From PZPK01 sp041590075 (GTDB lineage: Bacteria; Pseudomonadota; Gammaproteobacteria; Pseudomonadales; Oleiphilaceae): a DNA stretch of 29,290 bases. The notes below the pieces were generated by a model, which saw only the letters and a program-made list of their open reading frames with translations, was not told the origin of the DNA and searched no databases. Positions within the stretch are counted from its first letter, which is position 1. Each line of letters opens with the position of its first letter. This document shows, one piece after another, positions 15,178 to 24,616 of this stretch. The stretch lies in assembly GCA_041590075.1 (NCBI GenBank), contig JBFHUL010000037.1, positions 1 through 29,290 of the forward strand, given 5' to 3'. The position numbers were made by a program, and so were the translations under genes.

Positions 15178-16101
15178 ATGCGACCTATCGAACCGGAATA
15201 TTACTACCGCCATTTTTTGCACCCCCGCCACTGGGGAACATGGTGCATGCTTGCCCTGCTCTATCTCATTTCGTGGTTACCCTATCGCGCCAAGATCGGG
15301 CTTGGCGCGCAACTGGGAAAGCTGCTGTATCGGCTTGGGGGCAACCGCCGCCGCACTGCGCAGGCCAATATTCGCGCCTGCTTTCCAGAACTGAAGCGGG
15401 AGGAACAGGAACAGCTCGTTGTAGATAGCTTTATCTCCAACGCGACGGGCTATATAGAAAGTACCATCGCCTGGTGGGGCAACCCCCAACCTTTTGTTAG
15501 AACCCTGAAAATTTACGGCAAGGAACATATCGATGCGGCCAAAGCGCGGGGCACGGGCGTGCTAGTGATTGGCGCCCATTTCAGCATTATGGATTTTGCG
15601 GGGCCGCTGGTGTATCACAGCGTGGGTTTTAATTACATGTTCCGCCCCCAGAACAACAAGCTGCTCAACGCCTTTATTGAACGCAAACGACGCAAGTACA
15701 GCGGCGTGGGTTTTACCAAACGCCAACTCAAGGACATGATCACCTTTATCAAAGAAGGCAATCTGGTGTGGTACGCACCGGATCAGGACCTGGGCCTCAA
15801 GCGCGGAATCTTTGCGCCGTTCTTTGGCATTGAAACGGCAAGCCTGACAACGCCCGCCTGGATAGCGCGTGAAACGGGCGCGACCGTCTTGCAGCTTGCG
15901 CAGTTCCGGGAGCCGGATGGCACCTACAGCCTGCATTTTTCCCCGATTCTGGAAAACTTTCCGGGCGATGACGAGCGCGAAAATGCCACCCGCCTGAATA
16001 AAGGCCTGGAAACACATATACGTATTCATCCAGAGCAGTACCTCTGGTTGCACCGCCGTTTCAAAACCCGCCCGCAAGGGGAAGCGCGCTTTTATCAATA
16101 A
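15178..16101 (+). CDS. lpxL: LpxL/HtrB-family lipid A (lauroyl) acyltransferase
   Basis: Transfers a secondary acyl chain to the lipid A precursor at the inner membrane. The 307-residue protein has an N-terminal hydrophobic anchor (about 20-38), then the catalytic HX4D motif (H134, D139 in GAHFSIMDF). Downstream are the family segments FRPQNN, APDQDLG, VFAPFFG-like IFAPFFG and YLWLHRRFKTRP. Length is typical (300-320). ATG at 15178 is the first in frame but its ribosome site is weak. LpxL, LpxM and LpxP paralogs differ in acyl donor; the LpxL call is by general similarity and chain specificity cannot be read from sequence. Confidence 0.9.
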   Translation: MRPIEPEYYYRHFLHPRHWGTWCMLALLYLISWLPYRAKIGLGAQLGKLLYRLGGNRRRTAQANIRACFPELKREEQEQLVVDSFISNATGYIESTIAWWGNPQPFVRTLKIYGKEHIDAAKARGTGVLVIGAHFSIMDFAGPLVYHSVGFNYMFRPQNNKLLNAFIERKRRKYSGVGFTKRQLKDMITFIKEGNLVWYAPDQDLGLKRGIFAPFFGIETASLTTPAWIARETGATVLQLAQFREPDGTYSLHFSPILENFPGDDERENATRLNKGLETHIRIHPEQYLWLHRRFKTRPQGEARFYQ

Positions 16102-16293
16102 CCCGGACGGAAGCGGGAAACCGGTGTCCGACCCTCAAAAGTGATCTGCGTCACCCAGACCACGCCGTCCGACCTCCCCTCGCCCAAGCGAAGTTTCCGT
16201 TAGCCAAACGCTGGCGATGAATAACAGAGGCATGTGCTCAGACGTGCTTGCATCCAAGCGGCCTTGCAGCCGATCAACTTAACCTCCCCATAC

Positions 16294-16325
16294 AAAAAAA
16301 ACCGGAGCATGGCTCCGGTTTTTTT
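16294..16325. terminator. Bidirectional intrinsic terminator between lpxL and the EF-G gene
   Basis: A perfect eight-base-pair stem ACCGGAGC/GCTCCGGT with a three-base loop is flanked by A7 on the left and T7 on the right. It therefore works as a terminator on both strands. It lies 22 bases after the EF-G stop on the minus strand and about 190 bases after lpxL on the plus strand. Confidence 0.92.
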
Positions 16326-16346
16326 CTGACTGCGAGAAGTTCTGGT

Positions 16347-18437
<2,091 letters not shown>

Positions 18438-18478
18438 TACATTAACTCGAGATTGGGTGAGGTTAAAAAACGCGCGCC

Positions 18479-18508
18479 AGTATACAGGATTTCTCGGCAA
18501 GTTTTGAA
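18479..18508 (-). promoter_or_regulatory. Candidate promoter of the EF-G gene
   Basis: TATACT at 18484-18479 on the minus strand is a strong -10. A weak -35 (TTCAAA) is 18 bases upstream at 18508-18503. The expected start gives a leader of about 35 bases before the ATG at 18437. Confidence 0.45.
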
Positions 18509-18664
18509 AAATTTAGCAATATAACGCACAGTTTTTTTAATCCATCAGAAATCACTGCGTTTATAGGCACTTAAACACTGCCCTTTTACTTGCAAGCACG
18601 CGCAGCACACCGCAGAATTCTTCGCCACAACGACGATGACGTACACGCACGAAGAGGTCGCCGC

Positions 18665-19324
18665 ATGACCGAGAAAAAAACCGCCTGGATCGCGGGAGCT
18701 ACGGGGCTTGTAGGGGGGCACCTGGTGGCACAATTGTGCCGGGAAGATCGCTACGATCGAATCATTCTGCTGGTTCGCTCAGTACCTAACTCGCCCCGCT
18801 TCGAGCACCCTAAAGTGACCATATTCCCCGTCCAGTTCGACGCCCTGACACTGCCCGACACCTTACCGGCCGACCACATCTACTGCGCGCTGGGTACGAC
18901 CAAACGCAAAACGCCGGACCCCCAAGCCTACCGCCAAATAGACGTAGACTTCCCCTTGGCTGTCGCGCGTCTCGGCCTGCAACATGGTGCCACCCATTTT
19001 GCGCTGGTTTCGGCGCATGGGGCCAATGTCCGTTCTCTCTCTGGCTACTTACGCTTAAAAGGCGATCTGGAAAACGAACTTCGGACTCTGGACTACCCTC
19101 ACCTGATCATCGCCCGGCCTGGTTTACTACAGGGTCAGCGTCAGGAATTTCGGCTGGGAGAAAAAATCGCCGAGAAGATCACCCGATTTCTCCCCGGCAA
19201 CTATCGCGCAATCGCTGCCGAAGATGTCGCCGCAGCGATGATTCAATGCACACTCACGTCGGAAGATAAAGTCGTATACCTGTCATCCGCATCCATGCAA
19301 GGCCGCGCAGGACATCCGCTATGA
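18665..19324 (+). CDS. Atypical SDR-like NAD(P)-binding protein (TIP30/HTATIP2-like)
   Basis: A 219-residue Rossmann-fold protein. The N-terminal GATGLVG (residues 11-17) is the atypical SDR nucleotide-binding motif after strand WIA. Downstream are CALGTTKRKTPD, VSAHGAN and a Y-x-x-x-K arrangement (YLRLK), with IIARPGLLQG near residue 165. This set of motifs fits the TIP30/YwnB-like group of small oxidoreductases whose substrates are unknown. The ATG at 18665 follows an AGAGG site; the frame is open from 18590 but the extension is not family-like. Its TGA overlaps the next ATG (ATGA), so the two are translationally coupled. Confidence 0.85.
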   Translation: MTEKKTAWIAGATGLVGGHLVAQLCREDRYDRIILLVRSVPNSPRFEHPKVTIFPVQFDALTLPDTLPADHIYCALGTTKRKTPDPQAYRQIDVDFPLAVARLGLQHGATHFALVSAHGANVRSLSGYLRLKGDLENELRTLDYPHLIIARPGLLQGQRQEFRLGEKIAEKITRFLPGNYRAIAAEDVAAAMIQCTLTSEDKVVYLSSASMQGRAGHPL

Positions 19325-19803
19325 GCATGGATCTGAGCCAGCCGATCAATACACATATCGATGCCACTCAAAGCCTGGCTTTAGCCACCCTGACGGAAGC
19401 CGGCTCCCCGGAGATCAGCTACAGTCCTTTTGTGCGGCATCCCGAGGGCGTTGTTATTCTGATTAGTGAACTCGCCGCGCATTACCGCAATCTTCGGCAT
19501 AATCCGGCCTGTAGTGCCTTAATCATCGAAAGCGAAGAACAGGCGAAGAACCCCTTTGCACGCACGCGACTGAGCCTGAAGTGCACTGCGCAGTGGATGC
19601 CTCGCGGCGCGCCTGATCATCCTGCCTATATGGCATTGATGCGCGCGCGTCACGGTGCAACCGTCGACGTTTTGGCGACATTGCCCGATTTTCATCTATG
19701 CTGTTTAAAGGTGGAGCAGGGTCGATTCATCACCGGTTTTGCCAAAGCCTACGCATTTCAGGGCTTTGCAATTGACGAGTGCGAGCATATTGGCCAACCA
19801 TGA
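19321..19803 (+). CDS. Pyridoxamine 5'-phosphate oxidase-like / HugZ-like FMN-binding family protein
   Basis: A 160-residue split-barrel protein. The N-terminal ATLTEAGSPEISYSPFV and VVILISELAAHYRNLRHNP segments are characteristic of HugZ-like PNPOx-fold proteins. The middle has a conserved TRLSLKCTAQW strand and the C-terminus GRFITGFAKAY resembles the HugZ 'GGFGKA' region. Members bind FMN or heme; HugZ itself breaks down heme in Helicobacter and Campylobacter. This protein lacks the extra C-terminal heme-coordinating extension of long HugZ proteins, so heme oxygenase activity is not assured. It starts inside the stop of the preceding SDR-like gene, suggesting that they act together, perhaps as a reductase-flavoprotein pair. 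Confidence 0.82.
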   Translation: MSMDLSQPINTHIDATQSLALATLTEAGSPEISYSPFVRHPEGVVILISELAAHYRNLRHNPACSALIIESEEQAKNPFARTRLSLKCTAQWMPRGAPDHPAYMALMRARHGATVDVLATLPDFHLCCLKVEQGRFITGFAKAYAFQGFAIDECEHIGQP

Positions 19804-19888
19804 AGATTCTTCTCTGGGGGCGCGTGCGAAACTCCAGTGTCATCTTCCTCACTATGTTCAACACAGAAAACATGGAACAGTCTGATTA

Positions 19889-21262
19889 ATGGCAAAAGAT
19901 CAACGTGAGCTGATTGTTCATGTCAGCGAACTGGCGCTCGGCATGCGTGTCGTGCGCCTCGACCGCCCATGGCTGCAAACAGACTTTCCTCTGCAGGGAT
20001 TGGTCATTAACTCTCCGCGCGATATCGATAACCTGCAACGCCAATGCGAATATGTTTACATTGAGGCAAACAGCTCCATCGATATCAATGTCGCCTACGA
20101 TGTACACCCTCCAGCCAAGCCGCCTGTAAAGCACGAGCGCCGTAAAAAAAAGCTGGGCCTGTTTGCCCGTCTGCTGGGCAAAGGCAAGACCAGCAAATCA
20201 GCGGCCAAACAGCCCGCCAGCCTCCACGGCAAGCCCCTTTGCACCCGCCGCCCCACACCGGCGGAGCGCGTGGTATATCAAGACAAAATCAGCGTTCAGA
20301 AAGAAATTCCCAAGGCAAAACTGGGCTACGAAGAGGCTAAAGAAACCGTTAATGCCATTATGGAAGACATCCGCCTCGGAAAGTCTCCCAACGTAGAAAA
20401 AAGTGCCCATGCAGCCAGTGAAATCGTCGACAGCGTCATCCGCAACAAAGACGCTCTGCTGTGGCTGACCAAGCTCAAGCATCAGGACGAATACACCGCG
20501 GAACACTCCCTCAACGTCTGTGTACTCACCTCCACCTTTGCCCGTTTTTTGGGCCACAGTGACGATGAAATTCGACAACTGGCCATTTCCGGTTTGCTGC
20601 ACGATGTAGGCAAATCGCGCGTACCCATTGAGATTCTGAACAAACAGGGCCGCTTTACCGACGAAGAATATGAAATCATGAAGCTCCATACGGTGTACGG
20701 CCGCGACATGCTCATGAGCATCAGTGGTACCGACCGCATTGCGGTGGATGTCGCCCATAGTCACCACGAGCGCGTGGATGGCAACGGTTATCCGAGAGGA
20801 CTCAAGGCGCACCAGATTCCCTACTACGCGAAAGTGGTTGCCTTGGTGGATTGCTATGATGCCATCACATCCAACCGCTGTTACGACTCAGCACGCGCAT
20901 CCATGGAGGCGCTGGATATCATCTATCGCTGTAAAGGCACGCACTTTGACGAAGAGCTGGCGCTGGAATTCATCAAATGTATCGGCCTTTACCCGCCCGG
21001 CGCCGTGGTTGAACTGAATACCGGGCAGGTAGGCATCATTATTTCAACCCATGAAACCAACAAGCTGCGCCCCAAACTGCTGATCGTGCGAGACGCCCAA
21101 AAGCAGGCCTGCCCGGAGCGGGTAAAAGACCTCTCTGATGATACGGTATTTGAGCAACTCAAGATTGTGCGCGAAATTCCCAATGGCACCCACGGCGTGG
21201 ACATTCGTGAATATCTGGCTCGCGGCCTGGTGCTCGATACCGACAGCCTGGCACGCAAGTGA
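19889..21262 (+). CDS. DUF3391 HD-GYP domain protein (first of tandem pair)
   Basis: Predicted c-di-GMP phosphodiesterase of 457 residues. The N-terminal DUF3391 region (about 5-60: HVSELALGMRVVRLDRPWLQTDF) is followed by a Lys/Ala-rich linker (about 75-125) and a helical segment. The HD-GYP domain starts near residue 195 with H206, H238-D239 (LLHDVGK), H267, H292-H293-E294 and GYP at 300-302. All metal and family residues are present, so hydrolysis of c-di-GMP is expected. The C-terminal part (about 345-457) carries GAVVELNTGQVGIII, a common tail in this subfamily. No membrane segment is seen. The next gene is a close paralog and the following one encodes a PilZ protein, a c-di-GMP receptor. 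Confidence 0.93.
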   Translation: MAKDQRELIVHVSELALGMRVVRLDRPWLQTDFPLQGLVINSPRDIDNLQRQCEYVYIEANSSIDINVAYDVHPPAKPPVKHERRKKKLGLFARLLGKGKTSKSAAKQPASLHGKPLCTRRPTPAERVVYQDKISVQKEIPKAKLGYEEAKETVNAIMEDIRLGKSPNVEKSAHAASEIVDSVIRNKDALLWLTKLKHQDEYTAEHSLNVCVLTSTFARFLGHSDDEIRQLAISGLLHDVGKSRVPIEILNKQGRFTDEEYEIMKLHTVYGRDMLMSISGTDRIAVDVAHSHHERVDGNGYPRGLKAHQIPYYAKVVALVDCYDAITSNRCYDSARASMEALDIIYRCKGTHFDEELALEFIKCIGLYPPGAVVELNTGQVGIIISTHETNKLRPKLLIVRDAQKQACPERVKDLSDDTVFEQLKIVREIPNGTHGVDIREYLARGLVLDTDSLARK

Positions 21263-21333
21263 ATACCAGAAACCCCTCCTGCATTTAACTGTAAAATTTC
21301 TCTTTTTTGCGCGGCAAGGCGCGACGTCTTCAC

Positions 21334-21339
21334 TATACT
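21334..21339 (+). promoter_or_regulatory. Candidate -10 box (TATACT) before the second HD-GYP gene
   Basis: TATACT lies 40 bases before the ATG at 21380 in the 117-base gap between the paralogs. No good -35 is at 17 bases; TTGCGC is 21 bases upstream. It suggests that the second copy may also be transcribed on its own. Confidence 0.35.
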
Positions 21340-21379
21340 TAAGTGCTGCCATATGTAATTTATATTCAGGAAGGATCGA

Positions 21380-22747
21380 ATGCCCAAAAAGTTGAGCGAG
21401 CTTAAAGTACACGTGAGTGAGCTGGCTCTGGGAATGCGCGTGATTCGTCTCGACCGTCCCTGGCTCGAAACCGACTTTCTGATGCAGGGCTTTGTCATCC
21501 AGAATCAGACTGAGATTGATGATTTAGTCCGGCAATGCGAGCACGTTTACGTGGAAGCGACGGAGATCAGCAAAAAAACCGCCCATACAGGCGCGACCGG
21601 TAAAGCCCCCGAAAGACGCACAGAACGCAAGGGCCTGTTTGCGCGCATACCCGGAAAAAAACCGGCGCCCCCTTCAATAGCCCGGCCCGCCAAAGCACAA
21701 AAAACGGTTGCACAGCCACTGAGTACCAGCCGTCCGATTTCGTCTCAACGCATTGTGCATATCAACAAAATCAGTACGGAAAAAGAACTGGGTAAAGCGC
21801 GCGTTACCTACACCGACGCCAAACAGTCGGTCACCAGCATCATGGAAGGTATTCGTATTGGCCGAGCGCTGGATATGAATCAAAGCCGGCAGGCCGTGAA
21901 CGAAATAGTAGACAGTATTATTCGCAACAAGGATGCGCTGGTATGGCTCACCAAAATTAAGCGCAAGGACGAATACACCGCCGAACATTCGCTTAACGTG
22001 TGCGTACTCACGGCTACCTTTGCCCGATATTTGGGACACAGCGACGACGAAATACGGCAACTCGCGCTATGCGCCCTGCTGCACGATGTAGGTAAATCCA
22101 AGATCCCTGACGAAATCCTGAATAAGGAAGGCCGATTTACCGACGAAGAATTCGAGATCATGAAGAAGCACACCACCTATGGCCGGGACCTTCTGATTAA
22201 TATCAAGGATGCCGATCGCATTGCCATCGATGTGGCCCATGCCCACCACGAACGCATGGATGGCAGCGGCTACCCGCGAGGACTGAAATCCCATCAGATT
22301 CCCTATTACGCCAAAGTCGTTGCGCTGGCAGATTGCTACGACGCCATCACCTCCACGCGCTGCTACGACGGCGCTCGCGCGTCAATGTCCGCTCTGGATA
22401 TCATCTACAAATGCCGGGGTGTGCAGTTTGATGAAGAACTGGCGCTGGAATTTATCAAATGTATTGGGCTGTTTCCGCCGGGAGCTATTGTGGAATTGAG
22501 CAATGGCGAAGTGGGCATCATCATTTCGACACGCGACGAGAACAAGCTGCGCCCCAAAATCCTGATTGTACGCAACGCGGCAAAACAGCTCTGCAAAGAG
22601 CGCGTGGTGGACTTAGCCGCCAACCCCGAGCTATCGGAAGTTAAAATACTGCGTGAAGTGCCGAATGGCACCTACAGCGTGGATATTCGCGTTTACCTTA
22701 AAAAAGGTCTGGTAATCGACACCGCCAGCATGGCCGGAGAGCAATGA
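21380..22747 (+). CDS. DUF3391 HD-GYP domain protein (second of tandem pair)
   Basis: A 455-residue paralog of the preceding gene with the same layout: DUF3391 (about 5-60), variable basic linker (about 70-125), helical region, HD-GYP domain and C-terminal tail. H203, H235-D236, the HHE triad and GYP (297-299) are intact, so both copies should be active. The HD-GYP and tail regions are nearly colinear between the two, while the linker is unrelated in sequence, pointing to an old duplication with relaxed constraint on the linker. ATG at 21380 has a strong AGGAAGG ribosome site. The stop overlaps the start of the PilZ gene (ATGA), so the two proteins are made together. Confidence 0.94.
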   Translation: MPKKLSELKVHVSELALGMRVIRLDRPWLETDFLMQGFVIQNQTEIDDLVRQCEHVYVEATEISKKTAHTGATGKAPERRTERKGLFARIPGKKPAPPSIARPAKAQKTVAQPLSTSRPISSQRIVHINKISTEKELGKARVTYTDAKQSVTSIMEGIRIGRALDMNQSRQAVNEIVDSIIRNKDALVWLTKIKRKDEYTAEHSLNVCVLTATFARYLGHSDDEIRQLALCALLHDVGKSKIPDEILNKEGRFTDEEFEIMKKHTTYGRDLLINIKDADRIAIDVAHAHHERMDGSGYPRGLKSHQIPYYAKVVALADCYDAITSTRCYDGARASMSALDIIYKCRGVQFDEELALEFIKCIGLFPPGAIVELSNGEVGIIISTRDENKLRPKILIVRNAAKQLCKERVVDLAANPELSEVKILREVPNGTYSVDIRVYLKKGLVIDTASMAGEQ

Positions 22748-23148
22748 TGACTCAATCACACAGCCACGAACGTCGCGCCAGAGAGCGTCTGCTTTGCGAT
22801 GCCCGATTTCAAAAAGTTGTACTGCACATTCAGGAGGGTGATTTTCCAGTGACGGCCATCAATTACAATTGTGCAGGAATAGGTATTTTTACCAGCCAAC
22901 ACTTTCCGGAATTTGATGCCGCCGAGATTTCTTTCACCTTCGCCGGCGAAGACACCATTAACGTGCCAAGCTTGCCGTGCAAGGTCGTGTACAGTCAGGA
23001 TACCGAGGTGGGCGACCAATATGGTCTGAGCTTTGTCAGCCGTCAAATTCCGCAAAGTCTGCGCGACACATTAATGCGTATTGAGGACATGGTTGCCGCC
23101 CAGAGCAATCTCGAAGACCGCTACGGCCTCTTCTCGCCGGACACCTAG
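22744..23148 (+). CDS. PilZ domain protein
   Basis: A 134-residue single-domain protein of the PilZ type, usually a c-di-GMP receptor. The first motif, RxxxR, is present at R11-R15 in HERRARERL. The second motif, (D/N)x(S/A)xxG, appears as N40-Y-N-C-A-G45: the third position is Asn instead of Ser/Ala, which may weaken or alter binding. The barrel strands VTAINYNCAGIGIF and YGLSFVSRQIP are family-like. The start overlaps the HD-GYP stop, so the receptor and the enzyme that lowers its ligand are translationally coupled. The stop shares CTAG with the opposing DUF815 gene. Confidence 0.85.
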   Translation: MMTQSHSHERRARERLLCDARFQKVVLHIQEGDFPVTAINYNCAGIGIFTSQHFPEFDAAEISFTFAGEDTINVPSLPCKVVYSQDTEVGDQYGLSFVSRQIPQSLRDTLMRIEDMVAAQSNLEDRYGLFSPDT

Positions 23149-23912
23149 AACCGGCCCTGATACATGCGATAAAACTGTTGCGCCGTGCGACCACTGCGCC
23201 CCCCTTTGCTGAGTGCGAAACGCACGGCTTCAGCATGCAGGCCCGCCACATTACTCACCGTACCAAAGAGTCTGTCCACCATGGCAAGATACTCGTCCTG
23301 ATTAATCGCGTAGAACGATAGCCACAGACCAAAGCGATCCGACAACGAGATCTTTTCCTCTATCGCTTCGGCATGATGAATCTCGGTGCCTCTGACCCGT
23401 GAATCCTCGTTATCCTGCATATACTCCGGCATCAAATGGCGGCGATTGGAGGTGGCATAAATCAGCACGTTGCGGGGCGGAAGTTCGATGGAGCCTTCCA
23501 GCACGCTTTTCAACGCCTTATAACTGGCATCGCCCTCGTCAAACGAGAGCTCATCGCAAAACACAATAAAATGAAACGGCTGCTCCCGAATCTCATCGAC
23601 AATTTCAAGCAGATCGATCAGGTCGTCCTTATCGATCTGAATCACCCGCAAGCCGCGCTCGCGGTATTCATTGAGCAGGGCTTTTACCACACTCGACTTA
23701 CCCGTACCCCGCGCACCCCAAAGCAAGGCATTGTTTGCCGGCTTACCTGCGAGAAAGCGTTCGGTGTTTTCAATCACTTGCTGTTTCTGACGCTCGATTC
23801 CCAGCAGATCCTCAAAGCGCACCGGATCGAGCTCCCGCACGGGGCGCAACACGCCTCCACGGGCGCGCCAAATAGCCGCAGGCACATCGTTCCAATTGAT
23901 GGCAGTACTCAC
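23145..23912 (-). CDS. DUF815 family P-loop ATPase
   Basis: A 255-residue AAA-like ATPase of COG2607/DUF815. Motifs are Walker A GARGTGKSS (near residue 67), Walker B FIVFCDELSF and a sensor-like NVLIYATSNRRHL, followed by DRFGLWLSFY and a C-terminal helical GRTAQQFYRMYQ. Members have no firmly known client. The frame is open to an ATG at 23993 that overlaps the ubiX stop, but the GTG at 23912 has AAGGAG at ideal spacing and gives the normal family start (STAINWNDVPAAIWRA). I therefore chose the GTG. It is the last gene of the crotonase-mpl-ubiX cluster. Its function in that context is not known. Confidence 0.85.
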   Translation of the reverse strand: MSTAINWNDVPAAIWRARGGVLRPVRELDPVRFEDLLGIERQKQQVIENTERFLAGKPANNALLWGARGTGKSSVVKALLNEYRERGLRVIQIDKDDLIDLLEIVDEIREQPFHFIVFCDELSFDEGDASYKALKSVLEGSIELPPRNVLIYATSNRRHLMPEYMQDNEDSRVRGTEIHHAEAIEEKISLSDRFGLWLSFYAINQDEYLAMVDRLFGTVSNVAGLHAEAVRFALSKGGRSGRTAQQFYRMYQGRF

Positions 23913-23917
23913 TTTGT

Positions 23918-23924
23918 TCTCCTT
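23918..23924 (-). promoter_or_regulatory. Ribosome binding site deciding the GTG start at 23912
   Basis: AAGGAGA on the minus strand is a near-perfect Shine-Dalgarno sequence five bases before the GTG. The upstream ATG at 23993 has no such site, though it overlaps the ubiX stop and could in theory be coupled. Confidence 0.6.
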
Positions 23925-23992
23925 AGGCTTGCTTTCGCGAGAAGGGGCGAGGCCGCCCGTAATGGACCCGATGCATGCATAGGCCAGCGGCA

Positions 23993-24616
23993 TCAGCGGG
24001 TGCGCGCTTCTCCCCAGCGTTGCATTAATTGCTGCGGCACGTCGAGGTGATCCAGAATACGCGCCACAATAAAATCTACGAGATCATCCACACTTTTCGG
24101 CTGATGATAGAAACCGGGGCTCGCCGGTAATATGACCGCGCCCATGCGCGTCAGCTTCAGCATATGCTCCAGATGAATTTCGGAATAAGGCGCTTCTCTG
24201 GGCACCAGAATAAGCTGCCGGCGCTCCTTCAGGGCCACATCTGCCGCCCGCTCAATCAGGTTGTTACTGGCCCCATTCGCAATCGCAGACAAACTGCCCG
24301 TACTACAGGGGCAGACCACCATGCGACTGGGCGCGCCGGAACCCGAAGCCACCGGCGCCATCCAGTCTTCTTTACCAAATACCCGCAACTGCCCCGGCGC
24401 AGCATGCATCTGCTCACTCAGGCTGTGCTGCAATTGTGCCGCCTGAGCCGGCAGTTTGTAGGGGGTTTCGGTTGCCATCACTATATGCGCAGCTTTCGAC
24501 ACCATCACCATCACCTGATGATTCGCCTCAATCAGTTTTTCGATCAGTCGCATACCATATTGCGCACCGGATGCGCCGGTGATGGCGACCGTAATCGCCT
24601 CCGCAAAATCACTCAC
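23993..24616 (-). CDS. ubiX: Flavin prenyltransferase UbiX
   Basis: Attaches a dimethylallyl group to FMN to make the prenylated flavin cofactor used by UbiD decarboxylase in ubiquinone synthesis. The 207-residue protein has ITGASGAQYG (FMN phosphate loop), VVCPCSTGSLSAIANGAS, NNLIERAADV and LVPREAPYSEIHL, all characteristic of UbiX/Pad1. Length is typical. The start is a GTG that overlaps the mpl stop (GTGA), so it is translationally coupled to mpl. ubiD is not in the window. mpl-ubiX neighbourhood is common in gammaproteobacteria. Confidence 0.96.
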   Translation of the reverse strand: MSDFAEAITVAITGASGAQYGMRLIEKLIEANHQVMVMVSKAAHIVMATETPYKLPAQAAQLQHSLSEQMHAAPGQLRVFGKEDWMAPVASGSGAPSRMVVCPCSTGSLSAIANGASNNLIERAADVALKERRQLILVPREAPYSEIHLEHMLKLTRMGAVILPASPGFYHQPKSVDDLVDFIVARILDHLDVPQQLMQRWGEARTR

